From Aurantibrevibacter sp041749595 (lineage in GTDB: Bacteria > Bacteroidota > Bacteroidia > Flavobacteriales > Flavobacteriaceae), in assembly GCA_041749595.1 (NCBI GenBank), contig JBGTBA010000088.1:1-9837 (forward strand): a stretch of DNA of 9,837 bases. Reading direction: 5' to 3'. Within the stretch, counting starts at the first letter, position 1; every line of letters starts with the position of its first letter. Positions 1 to 6,516 of this stretch are shown piece after piece. A program made the translations under genes and the position numbers. The notes under the pieces were generated by a model. The model worked only from the letters and a program-made list of their open reading frames with translations. It was not told where the DNA came from and did no database searches.

Positions 1-1196
1 TGCGTTTCTTCTAATTTTTGTTTTTTGCCGTATTCAATATTGTTAATATATTGGTAGGCTCTAAATTCTTCATACAAAGGATGTGATAAATGACAAGGAG
101 TTTTACCTCTTTGTAAAAATTTACCTTCTTTATCTTTAAAAGTTGGTTCAAACCTACATTTTGCTAACAAACCTTTTTGAGAACGCAATGGTCGTTGCCA
201 AAACAACACACTGTCTTGGCTTTTATGTTTCACGTTACCATCTTCATCGTGATGAATTTCGCCACCTAAGAAAATTTTAAGAGGAACATTGATTGTTGTT
301 GTTACTTTATGAAGTGTTTTTTTGCTTTTGTCATTTTTTAACGCTTCAATTTTTACGTTTTTGGTTCCGTATTTATCTTGTAGTTTTTCAATCTTCTTTT
401 TGTTTCTGTTATTTTCAAGACTTCCATTCAAAAATTGAGTTCTTGTTTTCGTTGCTTTTTTGTCATCTAATCCTAAATTTTTAGCTTGTCTGCTCCAAAT
501 TTGGTCAAATTCTTCCACATACATATCTCGCAAGGTATATCTTGCTCTAACTCTTAATTCATTGCCTTTTTCATCAGTTATTAATTTATAAGGTTCTCCT
601 TCTTTTGGAAAAATTGAATGTAGAAAACTGCCTAGAGTTTTGCCTCCTATTTGCTCTTGAGTTTTGGTAATACCAATCATCCCTGGTTTTCCTTTATAAA
701 TAGCCCCATCATCCTTTCCTTTTCTGTTACTCAAAAAACCTCTTCGCTGTATTAAATGATATAGCACACGACCCATTTCCACCAAAGTCAAATCCTCAAG
801 TAAAGCCTTTTCTCTTAAAACATAAGGATTCAATCTGTGCCATTCTTCATAAACAGGAGAATCTGGTGCTTTTCTACCTGCTTTGCCTTTTTTCTTGTCC
901 CATTTTGCCCACACATTTAATTCAGAATGTTGTAATGGACACATTTTTAGGTCAATTAATGCCCTAAGCAATTTTATTTTCCGAAGTCTTTTTCTGTAAA
1001 ATTGTCTTCTTTGTTGCCTACTATTTCTTCGGGAAGCATTTTTCGACTCCTCTTTATCGCCTTTTCCGATGGTATCAGCTTTTACACCTTCGGGAAATAT
1101 TCTACTTCCAATACCAAGTATTTTATTTTGTTCATCGTCCACCACAGCCCATCCAATGCTGTTTGTACCTAAATCCAATCCCAATATTTTTGCCAT
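1..1196 (-). CDS. cas9: Cas9 endonuclease, N-terminal part (runs off left edge)
   Basis: RNA-guided DNA endonuclease of a type II CRISPR system, cutting invading DNA with the HNH and RuvC nuclease sites under crRNA:tracrRNA guidance. Seen: 398 uninterrupted codons from ATG. Residues 1-20 are the RuvC-I motif (ILGLDLGTNSIGWAVVD), with catalytic Asp8. Residues about 49-80 form the Arg/Lys-rich bridge helix. QRRGFLSNRK at 150-159, RDMYVEEFDQIW at 223-234 and FWQRPLRSQKGLLAKC at 332-347 match REC-lobe motifs of compact type II-C Cas9s. The HNH, RuvC-II/III and PAM-interacting parts are beyond the edge. The start is preceded by AGG five bases upstream; an ATG slightly further up is followed at once by a stop. 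A tracrRNA candidate lies divergently upstream. The coding sequence is much more AT-rich than the genes to the right, suggesting horizontal acquisition. Family assignment is very secure; subtype II-C is inferred from motif style and tracrRNA form. Confidence 0.96.
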   Translation of the reverse strand, partial: MAKILGLDLGTNSIGWAVVDDEQNKILGIGSRIFPEGVKADTIGKGDKEESKNASRRNSRQQRRQFYRKRLRKIKLLRALIDLKMCPLQHSELNVWAKWDKKKGKAGRKAPDSPVYEEWHRLNPYVLREKALLEDLTLVEMGRVLYHLIQRRGFLSNRKGKDDGAIYKGKPGMIGITKTQEQIGGKTLGSFLHSIFPKEGEPYKLITDEKGNELRVRARYTLRDMYVEEFDQIWSRQAKNLGLDDKKATKTRTQFLNGSLENNRNKKKIEKLQDKYGTKNVKIEALKNDKSKKTLHKVTTTINVPLKIFLGGEIHHDEDGNVKHKSQDSVLFWQRPLRSQKGLLAKCRFEPTFKDKEGKFLQRGKTPCHLSHPLYEEFRAYQYINNIEYGKKQKLEET

Positions 1197-1225
1197 TTTT
1201 CCTACATTTTTAATACCTTTAAACT

Positions 1226-1241
1226 TAATAAAAATTTATTA
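1226..1241. repeat. AT-rich near-palindrome between cas9 and the tracrRNA promoter
   Basis: TAATAAA and TTTATTA form perfect 7-base inverted arms separated by AA. The element lies about 30 bases upstream of the cas9 start and directly abuts the proposed -33 box of the tracrRNA promoter. It could be an operator for a regulator of the divergent module, but in such AT-rich DNA a chance palindrome of this length is quite possible. Confidence 0.25.
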
Positions 1242-1243
1242 GG

Positions 1244-1278
1244 TTTTTGTGCCTGCCTGTGGGTATATTGTATTTTTT
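1244..1278 (+). promoter_or_regulatory. Possible tracrRNA promoter (Bacteroidetes type)
   Basis: A -33-like TTTTTG (1244-1249) is followed after 21 bases by TATTTTTT (1271-1278), one mismatch from the Bacteroidetes -7 consensus TAnnTTTG. The spacing fits the roughly 17-23 bases known for the phylum. Transcription would begin near 1284, which gives an anti-repeat of natural length. The last G of the -7 box is missing, so this is a moderate call. Confidence 0.4.
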
Positions 1279-1283
1279 TCTAT

Positions 1284-1385
1284 CTTAGCCATAGATTAAA
1301 ACTTCTAATCTTTAATCTTATCACAATAAGGCTATATGCCGTAGGTGAAAACCTTTAGTCCCGCTTCGGTGGGACTTTTTTTTTT
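1284..1385 (+). ncRNA. Candidate tracrRNA of the type II CRISPR system
   Basis: The trans-activating RNA pairs with the CRISPR repeat in pre-crRNA, is processed with RNase III and loads into Cas9. Seen in order on the plus strand: an AT-rich anti-repeat (about 1284-1325) ending in CTTATCACAAT; the junction ACAATAAGGC, the same as in the Neisseria type II-C tracrRNA; a nexus-like hairpin GGC-TATAT-GCC (1330-1340); a hairpin AGGT-GAAA-ACCT (1343-1354); and a strong UUCG-loop terminator (1357-1376) with a T run. It lies about 90 bases upstream of cas9, divergent from it. If the anti-repeat reading is right, the unseen CRISPR repeat should begin near GTTGTGATAAGATTAAAG. The 5' end is inferred from a promoter-like sequence and may be off by several bases. 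No array is visible in the window to confirm pairing. Confidence 0.78.
1357..1385 (+). terminator. Rho-independent terminator of the tracrRNA
   Basis: The arms AGTCCCGC and GTGGGACT pair over eight positions (one G-T) around a TTCG loop closed by C-G, an extra-stable tetraloop. Ten T follow directly (1376-1385). This is the final hairpin of the proposed tracrRNA. Confidence 0.88.
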
Positions 1386-1906
1386 GACTTTTTTTGAAGT
1401 TTTTATATTCTTGGGGAGCCTTCCATACTATGCTTTTATTTTCAACGCCCTTTTTGTTCATTTTGGCCCACCTTGCTTATTGTTCCCTTTTTGATGTGGA
1501 AGAACTATTTTAAAATGGGCCGGCCCGCATAAACGGGCTCGCATGCGCCATCTCTTTATAAGGCTCCTTCGAATTTTAAAACAGACACCCTGTGGAGACA
1601 TCAAAAAAGGGAAACGCTACAGATATAAATCGTAATTTATGTTTTGTGCGCTGAAAAATGGCTTTCATATTTTTGAAATCAACCTTTTTCACGATATACT
1701 TTACGGCGTTCGCCACGGTCCCGTCCCGTTCGCCCCACGGAAACAAGCAGCCCAAATCCGTAATTATATGCGCTGCATGCCCGCCATAGCCTCTGGGCCA
1801 TTGCGCAGGGTCCACGACATCTTTTTCGGTATAAACCGTGTGGGGACCAATGGAACAAACGTAAAATTTACTGGCACAAGGATAGTTACAATGCGCCCCG
1901 GAATTT
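1386..1906. other. Gene-poor stretch between tracrRNA and amidohydrolase
   Basis: I see no recognisable gene here. The left part (1386-1510) is T-rich and featureless. A perfect 10-base palindrome GGGCCGGCCC (1517-1526) overlaps a short hairpin GCCCG-CATAAA-CGGGC (1523-1538); neither strand has a T run next to it. From about 1640 the composition turns GC-rich like the genes to the right. A minus-strand frame stays open from the amidohydrolase end down to the stop at 1576, in a different frame from the amidohydrolase. It reads like protein in part (GPHTVYTEKDVVDPAQWP; GTVANAVKYIVKKVDFKNMK) but has no convincing start and no family I recognise. It may be a gene remnant or chance. Confidence 0.5.
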
Positions 1907-3349
1907 TTATTTCGCCATGGGAACGGGCGGTGGGCCGTCCGGAAGCATGGCCTGCCATACTTCTTTTCCTTTTCTCCTATTGAATTCTTCACGGATTTCA
2001 TTCCGCAATTTTTCGTTTTCGAACAAATCTACCATGGTGGTGCCCAGGGCCTTTGCGGCAAATAACATCCCCTTATGCCCAATACTCATTCCTCCACAGG
2101 CCACTACCACCCAAGAATGCCAAGGGGACCCATAGGGTGCCGTCGTTACGAGCATGGAAATCTCGGGGACAATATAGCTAACATCGCCCACATCGGTAGA
2201 ACCGCCATCGGGATCCGATTTTGTGGCTTCCAAGGGCTGTATGGTTCCATCAATTCCTTGTTTTTCCAGTCCGTAGTTGTCCATTAGGGTATCGGCAAAG
2301 GCAAGCTCTTCTTTGGTGTAGGTAATGGGGCCCACAAATTCCATATTCCTTTGCAAAACTTTTGCCCCCGTTTCGTTCACCAAAACCTCATAAAGACCGT
2401 TGTTCAACCTAATATCATACCCTACTCCAGCCATTAGGGCGGCACCTTTGGCAATGTCCTTCATCCGCTCGGACACCTCGGCCACGCCGCTCCGTTTGGA
2501 ATCGCGTATCCACAGCCATACACTGGCCTCGGCCGGGATCACATTGGGTATTTGGCCTCCGTTGCTATACACATAATGCATCCGTACACTGGGTTTTACG
2601 TGCTCCCGCAATGAATTGATCCCCGTGGTGAAAAATTCCGCGGCATCCAAAGCACTGCGTCCGTTCCATGGATCTGAAGCCGCATGGGCACTTTTTCCTG
2701 TAAAGGAGATGGTAAAATCGGTAACCGATTGGGAGCTTTGCATGTCTGCCCTGTTCTCGTAATCGGGATGCCAATCCAAGGATACGTCCAGATCGTTGAA
2801 CAATCCTGCCCGGGCCATATATACCTTACCTGCAAGGTCTTCCTCGGCAGGGGTACCATAAAACCGGATGGTGCCCTTTATTTTTCCGGCTTCCATTAAT
2901 TCCTTTATGGCTATGGCCGCACCCAAGCTTCCGGCACCGAACATATTGTGTCCTCATCCGTGTCCTGCGGCACCGTCCAACAAAGCCGCTTTGGTGGGCT
3001 GCGCTTTTTGCGAAAGTCCGGGCAATGCATCATACTCCCCCAAAATACCGATGATCGGTTTTCCGGAGCCATATTCCGCAACAAATGCGGTAGGTATTTG
3101 GGCCACGCCACGCACTACCCTAAAACCCTGTTTTTCGGCATAATCTGCCAACACTTTGGAAGAGTTTGTTTCCTGCATGGCCGTTTCCGCAAAAGCCCAG
3201 ATCTGGTCGCTGAGGGTTATTAGTTGCTGTTGGTGCTTTTCAACGGAAGCCATGGCCTCTTGCTTGTTTTTAACGGTTCTATTTTGAGCCACTGCCGTGG
3301 CACAACTACCCATTGCGAATAGGGCTATGAGTAAGGTTTTTTTTGTCAT
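1907..3349 (-). pseudogene. Secreted M20-family amidohydrolase (AbgB-like) interrupted by an in-frame TGA
   Basis: M20 metallopeptidases of the AbgB/aminoacylase-like group hydrolyse amide bonds of N-acyl or aminobenzoyl amino acids at a two-metal site. Read from ATG 3349, the frame spans 480 codons. Residues 1-21 are a signal peptide cleaved near AVA/Q, so the enzyme would be periplasmic. Metal-site features: EYDALPG at 105-111, GHG-TGA-GHN at 129-135, Glu169-Glu170 in GTPAEED, His194 in DWHP and His411 in PWHSW. GKSAHAA in the middle marks the dimerisation domain. The single defect is TGA as codon 132 (2954-2956), where the family has the metal-binding Cys of HxCGH; the same frame continues cleanly for 348 codons to a normal stop. 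Either a one-base nonsense mutation, a sequencing error or a selenocysteine codon explains this; I see no clear SECIS hairpin, so pseudogene is the cautious call. An upstream ATG at 3406 is possible but would spoil the signal peptide. RocD lies 215 bases upstream on the same strand. Confidence 0.85.
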
Positions 3350-3564
3350 GGACGATTTTGTATTTAATCTTTTGCCTCTTGGCATTCCAAGGTAGTGATT
3401 TTCCATTTTGTTGCGATAATTTTGTTTTTGCTTTGCGAAATTTGCCCCTGTACCGCCTGTAACGATACAATGTCCGCATGGGTTGGCATTGCAACCAATG
3501 GTTTTGCCTTATTTGTAGTGTTGCCTTTCATTATTTTGTGCCATTTACCAAGGGGGGAGGAAGT

Positions 3565-4845
3565 TTATTTTTCAAATTGCCGCAATGTGTTTTTTATGAT
3601 GGATACACAGTCCAGCAACTGCTCCTGGGTCATGACCAGTGGCGGTGCAAACCTTATGATGTTCCCATGGGTTGGCTTTGCCAGAAGTCCGTTTTCCTTT
3701 AAAGCAATGCAAATATCCCATGCCAGGGAACCCTCTTCCGAATCATTTATCAATATGGCATTTAGCAACCCTTTTCCCCTAACCTTAGTGACGATTGGGC
3801 AAGTGGGGATAAAATTATTGAGTTCTTCCCTGAAAATTTCCCCAAGTCTATGGGCATTTTCCGCCAATCTTTCATTTTTAACGACTTCCAAAGCAGCGAT
3901 GCCCACTGCGGCAGCAACAGGGTTGCCGCCAAAAGTGCTCCCATGGTTTCCGGGACGTATAACGTCCATAATGGCGTCATTGGCCATAACGACCGAAACG
4001 GGATATACCCCTCCGGAAAGTGCCTTGCCTAAAATAAGGATATCCGGTTTTACCTCCGGGGTTCCGCTGCAATGCCTATCCGTACAGGAACAGTTGCCGC
4101 ATGTTGCCAAAAGTTTTCCGGTCCTGGCAATGCCCGTCTGTATTTCATCGGCTATAAGGAGTACGTTATATTTTTCGCAAAGTGCCTTGGCCCCCTTTAA
4201 ATATCCTTCGGAAGGGACATAAACGCCGGCTTCGCCCTGAATGGGTTCCACCAAAAACCCTGCAATATCCGTATTGGCCTGCAATACCTTTTCCAGTGCC
4301 AAAAGATCATCATAGGCAATCGTTATAAACCCTTCGGTAAACGGCCCAAAATTTTTGCGGGCCACTGGATCGCTGGAAAAAGAGATGATGGTGGTGGTAC
4401 GCCCATGAAAATTATTTTCGCAAACAATGATCTGTGCTTTTTTTTCTTCAAGGCCCTTTTTTTCATAGGCCCATTTCCTACATATTTTTAAGGCCGTTTC
4501 CACAGCTTCCGCACCAGTGTTCATGGGCAATAGCTTATCGTACCCAAAGGTTTCCGTGGCGTACTTTTCAAACTTACCGAGCATGTCATTGTAAAAAGCC
4601 CGGGAGGTCAAGGCCAATGTCTGCACTTGGGCAACCATTGCCTGCACAATCGCCGGATGGCAATGCCCTTGATTTACAGCGGAATAAGCCGATAGGAAGT
4701 CGTAGTACTTTTTTCCTTCCACATCCCATACGTAAACCCCTTCCCCTTTGCACAGGACCACGGGCAATGGGTGATAGTTCCGCGCGCCGTATTTTTTTTC
4801 CAATGCCATGGCCTCCGCAGCACTGATCTTTTCTAAAACAGACAT
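3565..4845 (-). CDS. rocD: Ornithine--oxo-acid aminotransferase
   Basis: PLP enzyme that transfers the delta-amino group of ornithine to 2-oxoglutarate, giving glutamate-5-semialdehyde and glutamate, in cytoplasmic arginine/ornithine catabolism and proline formation. 426 residues, full length for the family. Seen: N-terminal YGARNYHPLPVV; NTGAEAVETALK at 109-120 (cofactor phosphate region); FHGRT at 146-150; DEIQTG at 233-238 with the PLP-pyridine Asp233; ILGKALSGG with Schiff-base Lys274; and GSTFGGNP at 302-309. Unusual is a Cys-rich insertion at 249-259 (CGNCSCTDRHC) between DEIQTG and the PLP lysine. I believe flavobacterial RocD proteins share such an insertion, but could not check. It starts at ATG 4845 without a clear Shine-Dalgarno, as is usual in the phylum. 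It has a good promoter of its own. The M20 amidohydrolase follows 215 bases downstream and could be co-transcribed; a joint role in amino-acid salvage is only a guess. Confidence 0.95.
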   Translation of the reverse strand: MSVLEKISAAEAMALEKKYGARNYHPLPVVLCKGEGVYVWDVEGKKYYDFLSAYSAVNQGHCHPAIVQAMVAQVQTLALTSRAFYNDMLGKFEKYATETFGYDKLLPMNTGAEAVETALKICRKWAYEKKGLEEKKAQIIVCENNFHGRTTTIISFSSDPVARKNFGPFTEGFITIAYDDLLALEKVLQANTDIAGFLVEPIQGEAGVYVPSEGYLKGAKALCEKYNVLLIADEIQTGIARTGKLLATCGNCSCTDRHCSGTPEVKPDILILGKALSGGVYPVSVVMANDAIMDVIRPGNHGSTFGGNPVAAAVGIAALEVVKNERLAENAHRLGEIFREELNNFIPTCPIVTKVRGKGLLNAILINDSEEGSLAWDICIALKENGLLAKPTHGNIIRFAPPLVMTQEQLLDCVSIIKNTLRQFEK

Positions 4846-4915
4846 GATTTATAATACTTTAAGTAAAACACCAACAATTCCTTCTTTGGGAGAGAAATCA
4901 TCCATAGTAGAAGTG

Positions 4916-4944
4916 CAAAATTACGAATAATTATCCTTCGCAAA
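4916..4944 (-). promoter_or_regulatory. Promoter of rocD (Bacteroidetes type)
   Basis: On the minus strand TAATTTTG (4923-4916) matches the TAnnTTTG -7 consensus exactly, and a TTTG at the end of a T run (4944-4941) lies 17 bases upstream as the -33 element. This gives a leader of about 65 bases before the rocD start. Both boxes and the spacing agree with the phylum's rule, making this the best promoter in the window. Confidence 0.65.
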
Positions 4945-5063
4945 AAAATAACCTAGGACAAACGGCTGCTGTTATGTCCATTTCCGTTTTTTCCGAAACG
5001 AAAACAACACCAGCTTTATCCACATTTTAAGAGGATTGAAACACAACTTCACCAAAAAGATTT

Positions 5064-5071
5064 TACTTTTG
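5064..5071 (+). promoter_or_regulatory. -7 promoter box of the rlmD operon
   Basis: TACTTTTG matches TAnnTTTG exactly and ends only four bases before the rlmD ATG at 5076, so the transcript would be leaderless or nearly so. The nearest -33 TTG (5036-5038) is 25 bases upstream, longer than usual, so confidence is moderate. Confidence 0.45.
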
Positions 5072-5075
5072 CCGC

Positions 5076-6491
5076 ATGCGGAAAAAGAATACGGGACAAA
5101 TCTTTGAAAATGTTGGAATTATTGATGCCGGTGCAAAAGGAAAAACAATTGGAAAAGCACCGGATGGCAGGGTCATTTTTTTAACCAATGCCGTACCAGG
5201 TGATGTTGTGGACGTACGCACCACAAAAAAAAGGAAGGCGTATTTTGAGGGTGAAGCCATAAATTTCCATTCACTTTCCGATAAGCGGACAGACCCAAAG
5301 TGCGAACATTTTGGCGTTTGCGGCGGATGTAAATGGCAACACATGGGCTATGGTCACCAACTGTATTACAAACAAAAGGAAATAGAGAACAACCTACGCC
5401 GTATTGGCCATTTGGAGCTCCCTGAAACATCTGCTATTCTGGGATCTGAAAAACAGTATTTTTACAGGAACAAGATGGAGTTTTCCTTTTCGGACCGTCG
5501 ATGGCTTACCCATGAGGAAATCGCCTCTAATAAGGGTATTGATGACAAAGATGCCCTTGGCTTCCATATTCCGGGTATGTGGGACAAAATCCTTGACATT
5601 AAAAAATGCCACCTACAGGAAGACCCATCCAACGCCATCCGCATGGAAATAAAGGATTTTGCCATAAAGAACCATATTTCCTTTTTCAATCCCAGGCACC
5701 ATACCGGGGAACTGCGGACACTGATGATCAGGACGTCTTCCAATGGGGAGCTAATGGTGCTCATCCAGTTTTTTGAAGACGAGGGAATAAAAAGGAATCT
5801 GGTCTTGGGGCATTTGGCAAAGATGTTCCCCCAAATCACTTCACTGCTTTATGTGATCAACCAAAAACAGAATGATACCATTTATGACCAAAAGGTGATC
5901 TGTTTTGCTGGTAGGGACCATATTTTTGAGGAAATGGAAGGGTTAACGTTCAAAATAAACGCAAAATCCTTCTACCAGACCAACTCGGCACAAGCTTACG
6001 AACTTTATAAATTCATCCTGAATTTTGCAGGCCTAACAGGAGAGGAATTGGTTTACGATCTCTATACCGGCACGGGCACAATTGCCCAGTTTGTGGCAAA
6101 AAAGGCAAAAAAGGTAATTGGCATAGAGTCTGTTCCAGAAGCTATTGATGACGCAAGGGCAAATGCAAAATTGAACAAATTAAACAACGTGGCATTTTTT
6201 GTGGGAGACATGAAAACCGTTTTCAATCCGGGATTTGTAGAAGCAAATGGCATCCCGGAGATTATCATCGCCGATCCCCCGCGTGATGGAATGCACGTAA
6301 ATGTAATACGGCAAATTTTGAAAACAGCACCAAAAAGAGTGGTCTATGTAAGTTGTAACAGTGCCACGCAGGCACGGGATTTGGCGGCAATGAAAGAATT
6401 GTACTCCATTTCCAAAGTGCAGCCCGTGGATATGTTTCCGCAGACCCACCATGTGGAAAATATTGTACTTTTGGAAAAGCGGATATCTTAA
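5076..6491 (+). CDS. rlmD: 23S rRNA (uracil-C5)-methyltransferase RlmD (TrmA/RumA family)
   Basis: SAM-dependent enzyme that forms 5-methyluridine in 23S rRNA (position 1939 in E. coli numbering) during ribosome maturation in the cytoplasm. 471 residues, close to family length. An N-terminal TRAM domain (about 1-65, with GKTIGKAPDGRVIFLTNAVPGD) is followed by the 4Fe-4S cysteines Cys76, Cys82 and Cys85 in CEHFGVCGGC and Cys178 in KKCHL. The SAM-binding loop is DLYTGTGTIAQ at 328-338. DPPRDG at 400-405 precedes the catalytic nucleophile Cys427 in SCNSAT, and DMFPQTHHVE at 452-461 is the C-terminal signature. All key residues are present. The start fits the conserved RKKNTGQIFENV opening; there is almost no leader behind the promoter box. 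It is the first gene of an apparent three-gene operon, the next start being 25 bases on. RlmD rather than RlmCD/TrmA is inferred from the Fe-S cysteines and family style. Confidence 0.93.
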   Translation: MRKKNTGQIFENVGIIDAGAKGKTIGKAPDGRVIFLTNAVPGDVVDVRTTKKRKAYFEGEAINFHSLSDKRTDPKCEHFGVCGGCKWQHMGYGHQLYYKQKEIENNLRRIGHLELPETSAILGSEKQYFYRNKMEFSFSDRRWLTHEEIASNKGIDDKDALGFHIPGMWDKILDIKKCHLQEDPSNAIRMEIKDFAIKNHISFFNPRHHTGELRTLMIRTSSNGELMVLIQFFEDEGIKRNLVLGHLAKMFPQITSLLYVINQKQNDTIYDQKVICFAGRDHIFEEMEGLTFKINAKSFYQTNSAQAYELYKFILNFAGLTGEELVYDLYTGTGTIAQFVAKKAKKVIGIESVPEAIDDARANAKLNKLNNVAFFVGDMKTVFNPGFVEANGIPEIIIADPPRDGMHVNVIRQILKTAPKRVVYVSCNSATQARDLAAMKELYSISKVQPVDMFPQTHHVENIVLLEKRIS

Positions 6492-6516
6492 AGAGATTAA
6501 AAAACTAAAACGGTTT

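Noticed and set aside
293..484. Plus-strand frame of 63 codons rich in Phe and Leu
   Set aside because: It is the complement of Lys- and Asn-rich Cas9 codons, and Cas9 on the other strand is certain.
1197..1575. CRISPR array next to the cas9 start
   Set aside because: No direct repeats with regular spacing are present; only the single anti-repeat of the tracrRNA is seen.
1639..1983. Plus-strand frame of 114 codons in the GC-rich gap
   Set aside because: No recognisable domain, no start signal, and it runs into the antisense of the amidohydrolase end; GC-rich DNA readily leaves such frames open.
1907..2944. Treating the part after the TGA as a separate gene starting at 2944
   Set aside because: It would lack the signal peptide and half of the metal site, and the frame is continuous with the upstream part; it is better read as one interrupted gene.
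3395..4222. Long open plus-strand frame (275 codons) opposite rocD and the gap before it
   Set aside because: It lies antisense to the clearly real rocD, is composed of the complement of its codons, and shows no motif of its own.
5063..5839. Minus-strand frames of 72-125 codons across rlmD
   Set aside because: All are antisense shadows of the intact rlmD coding sequence.
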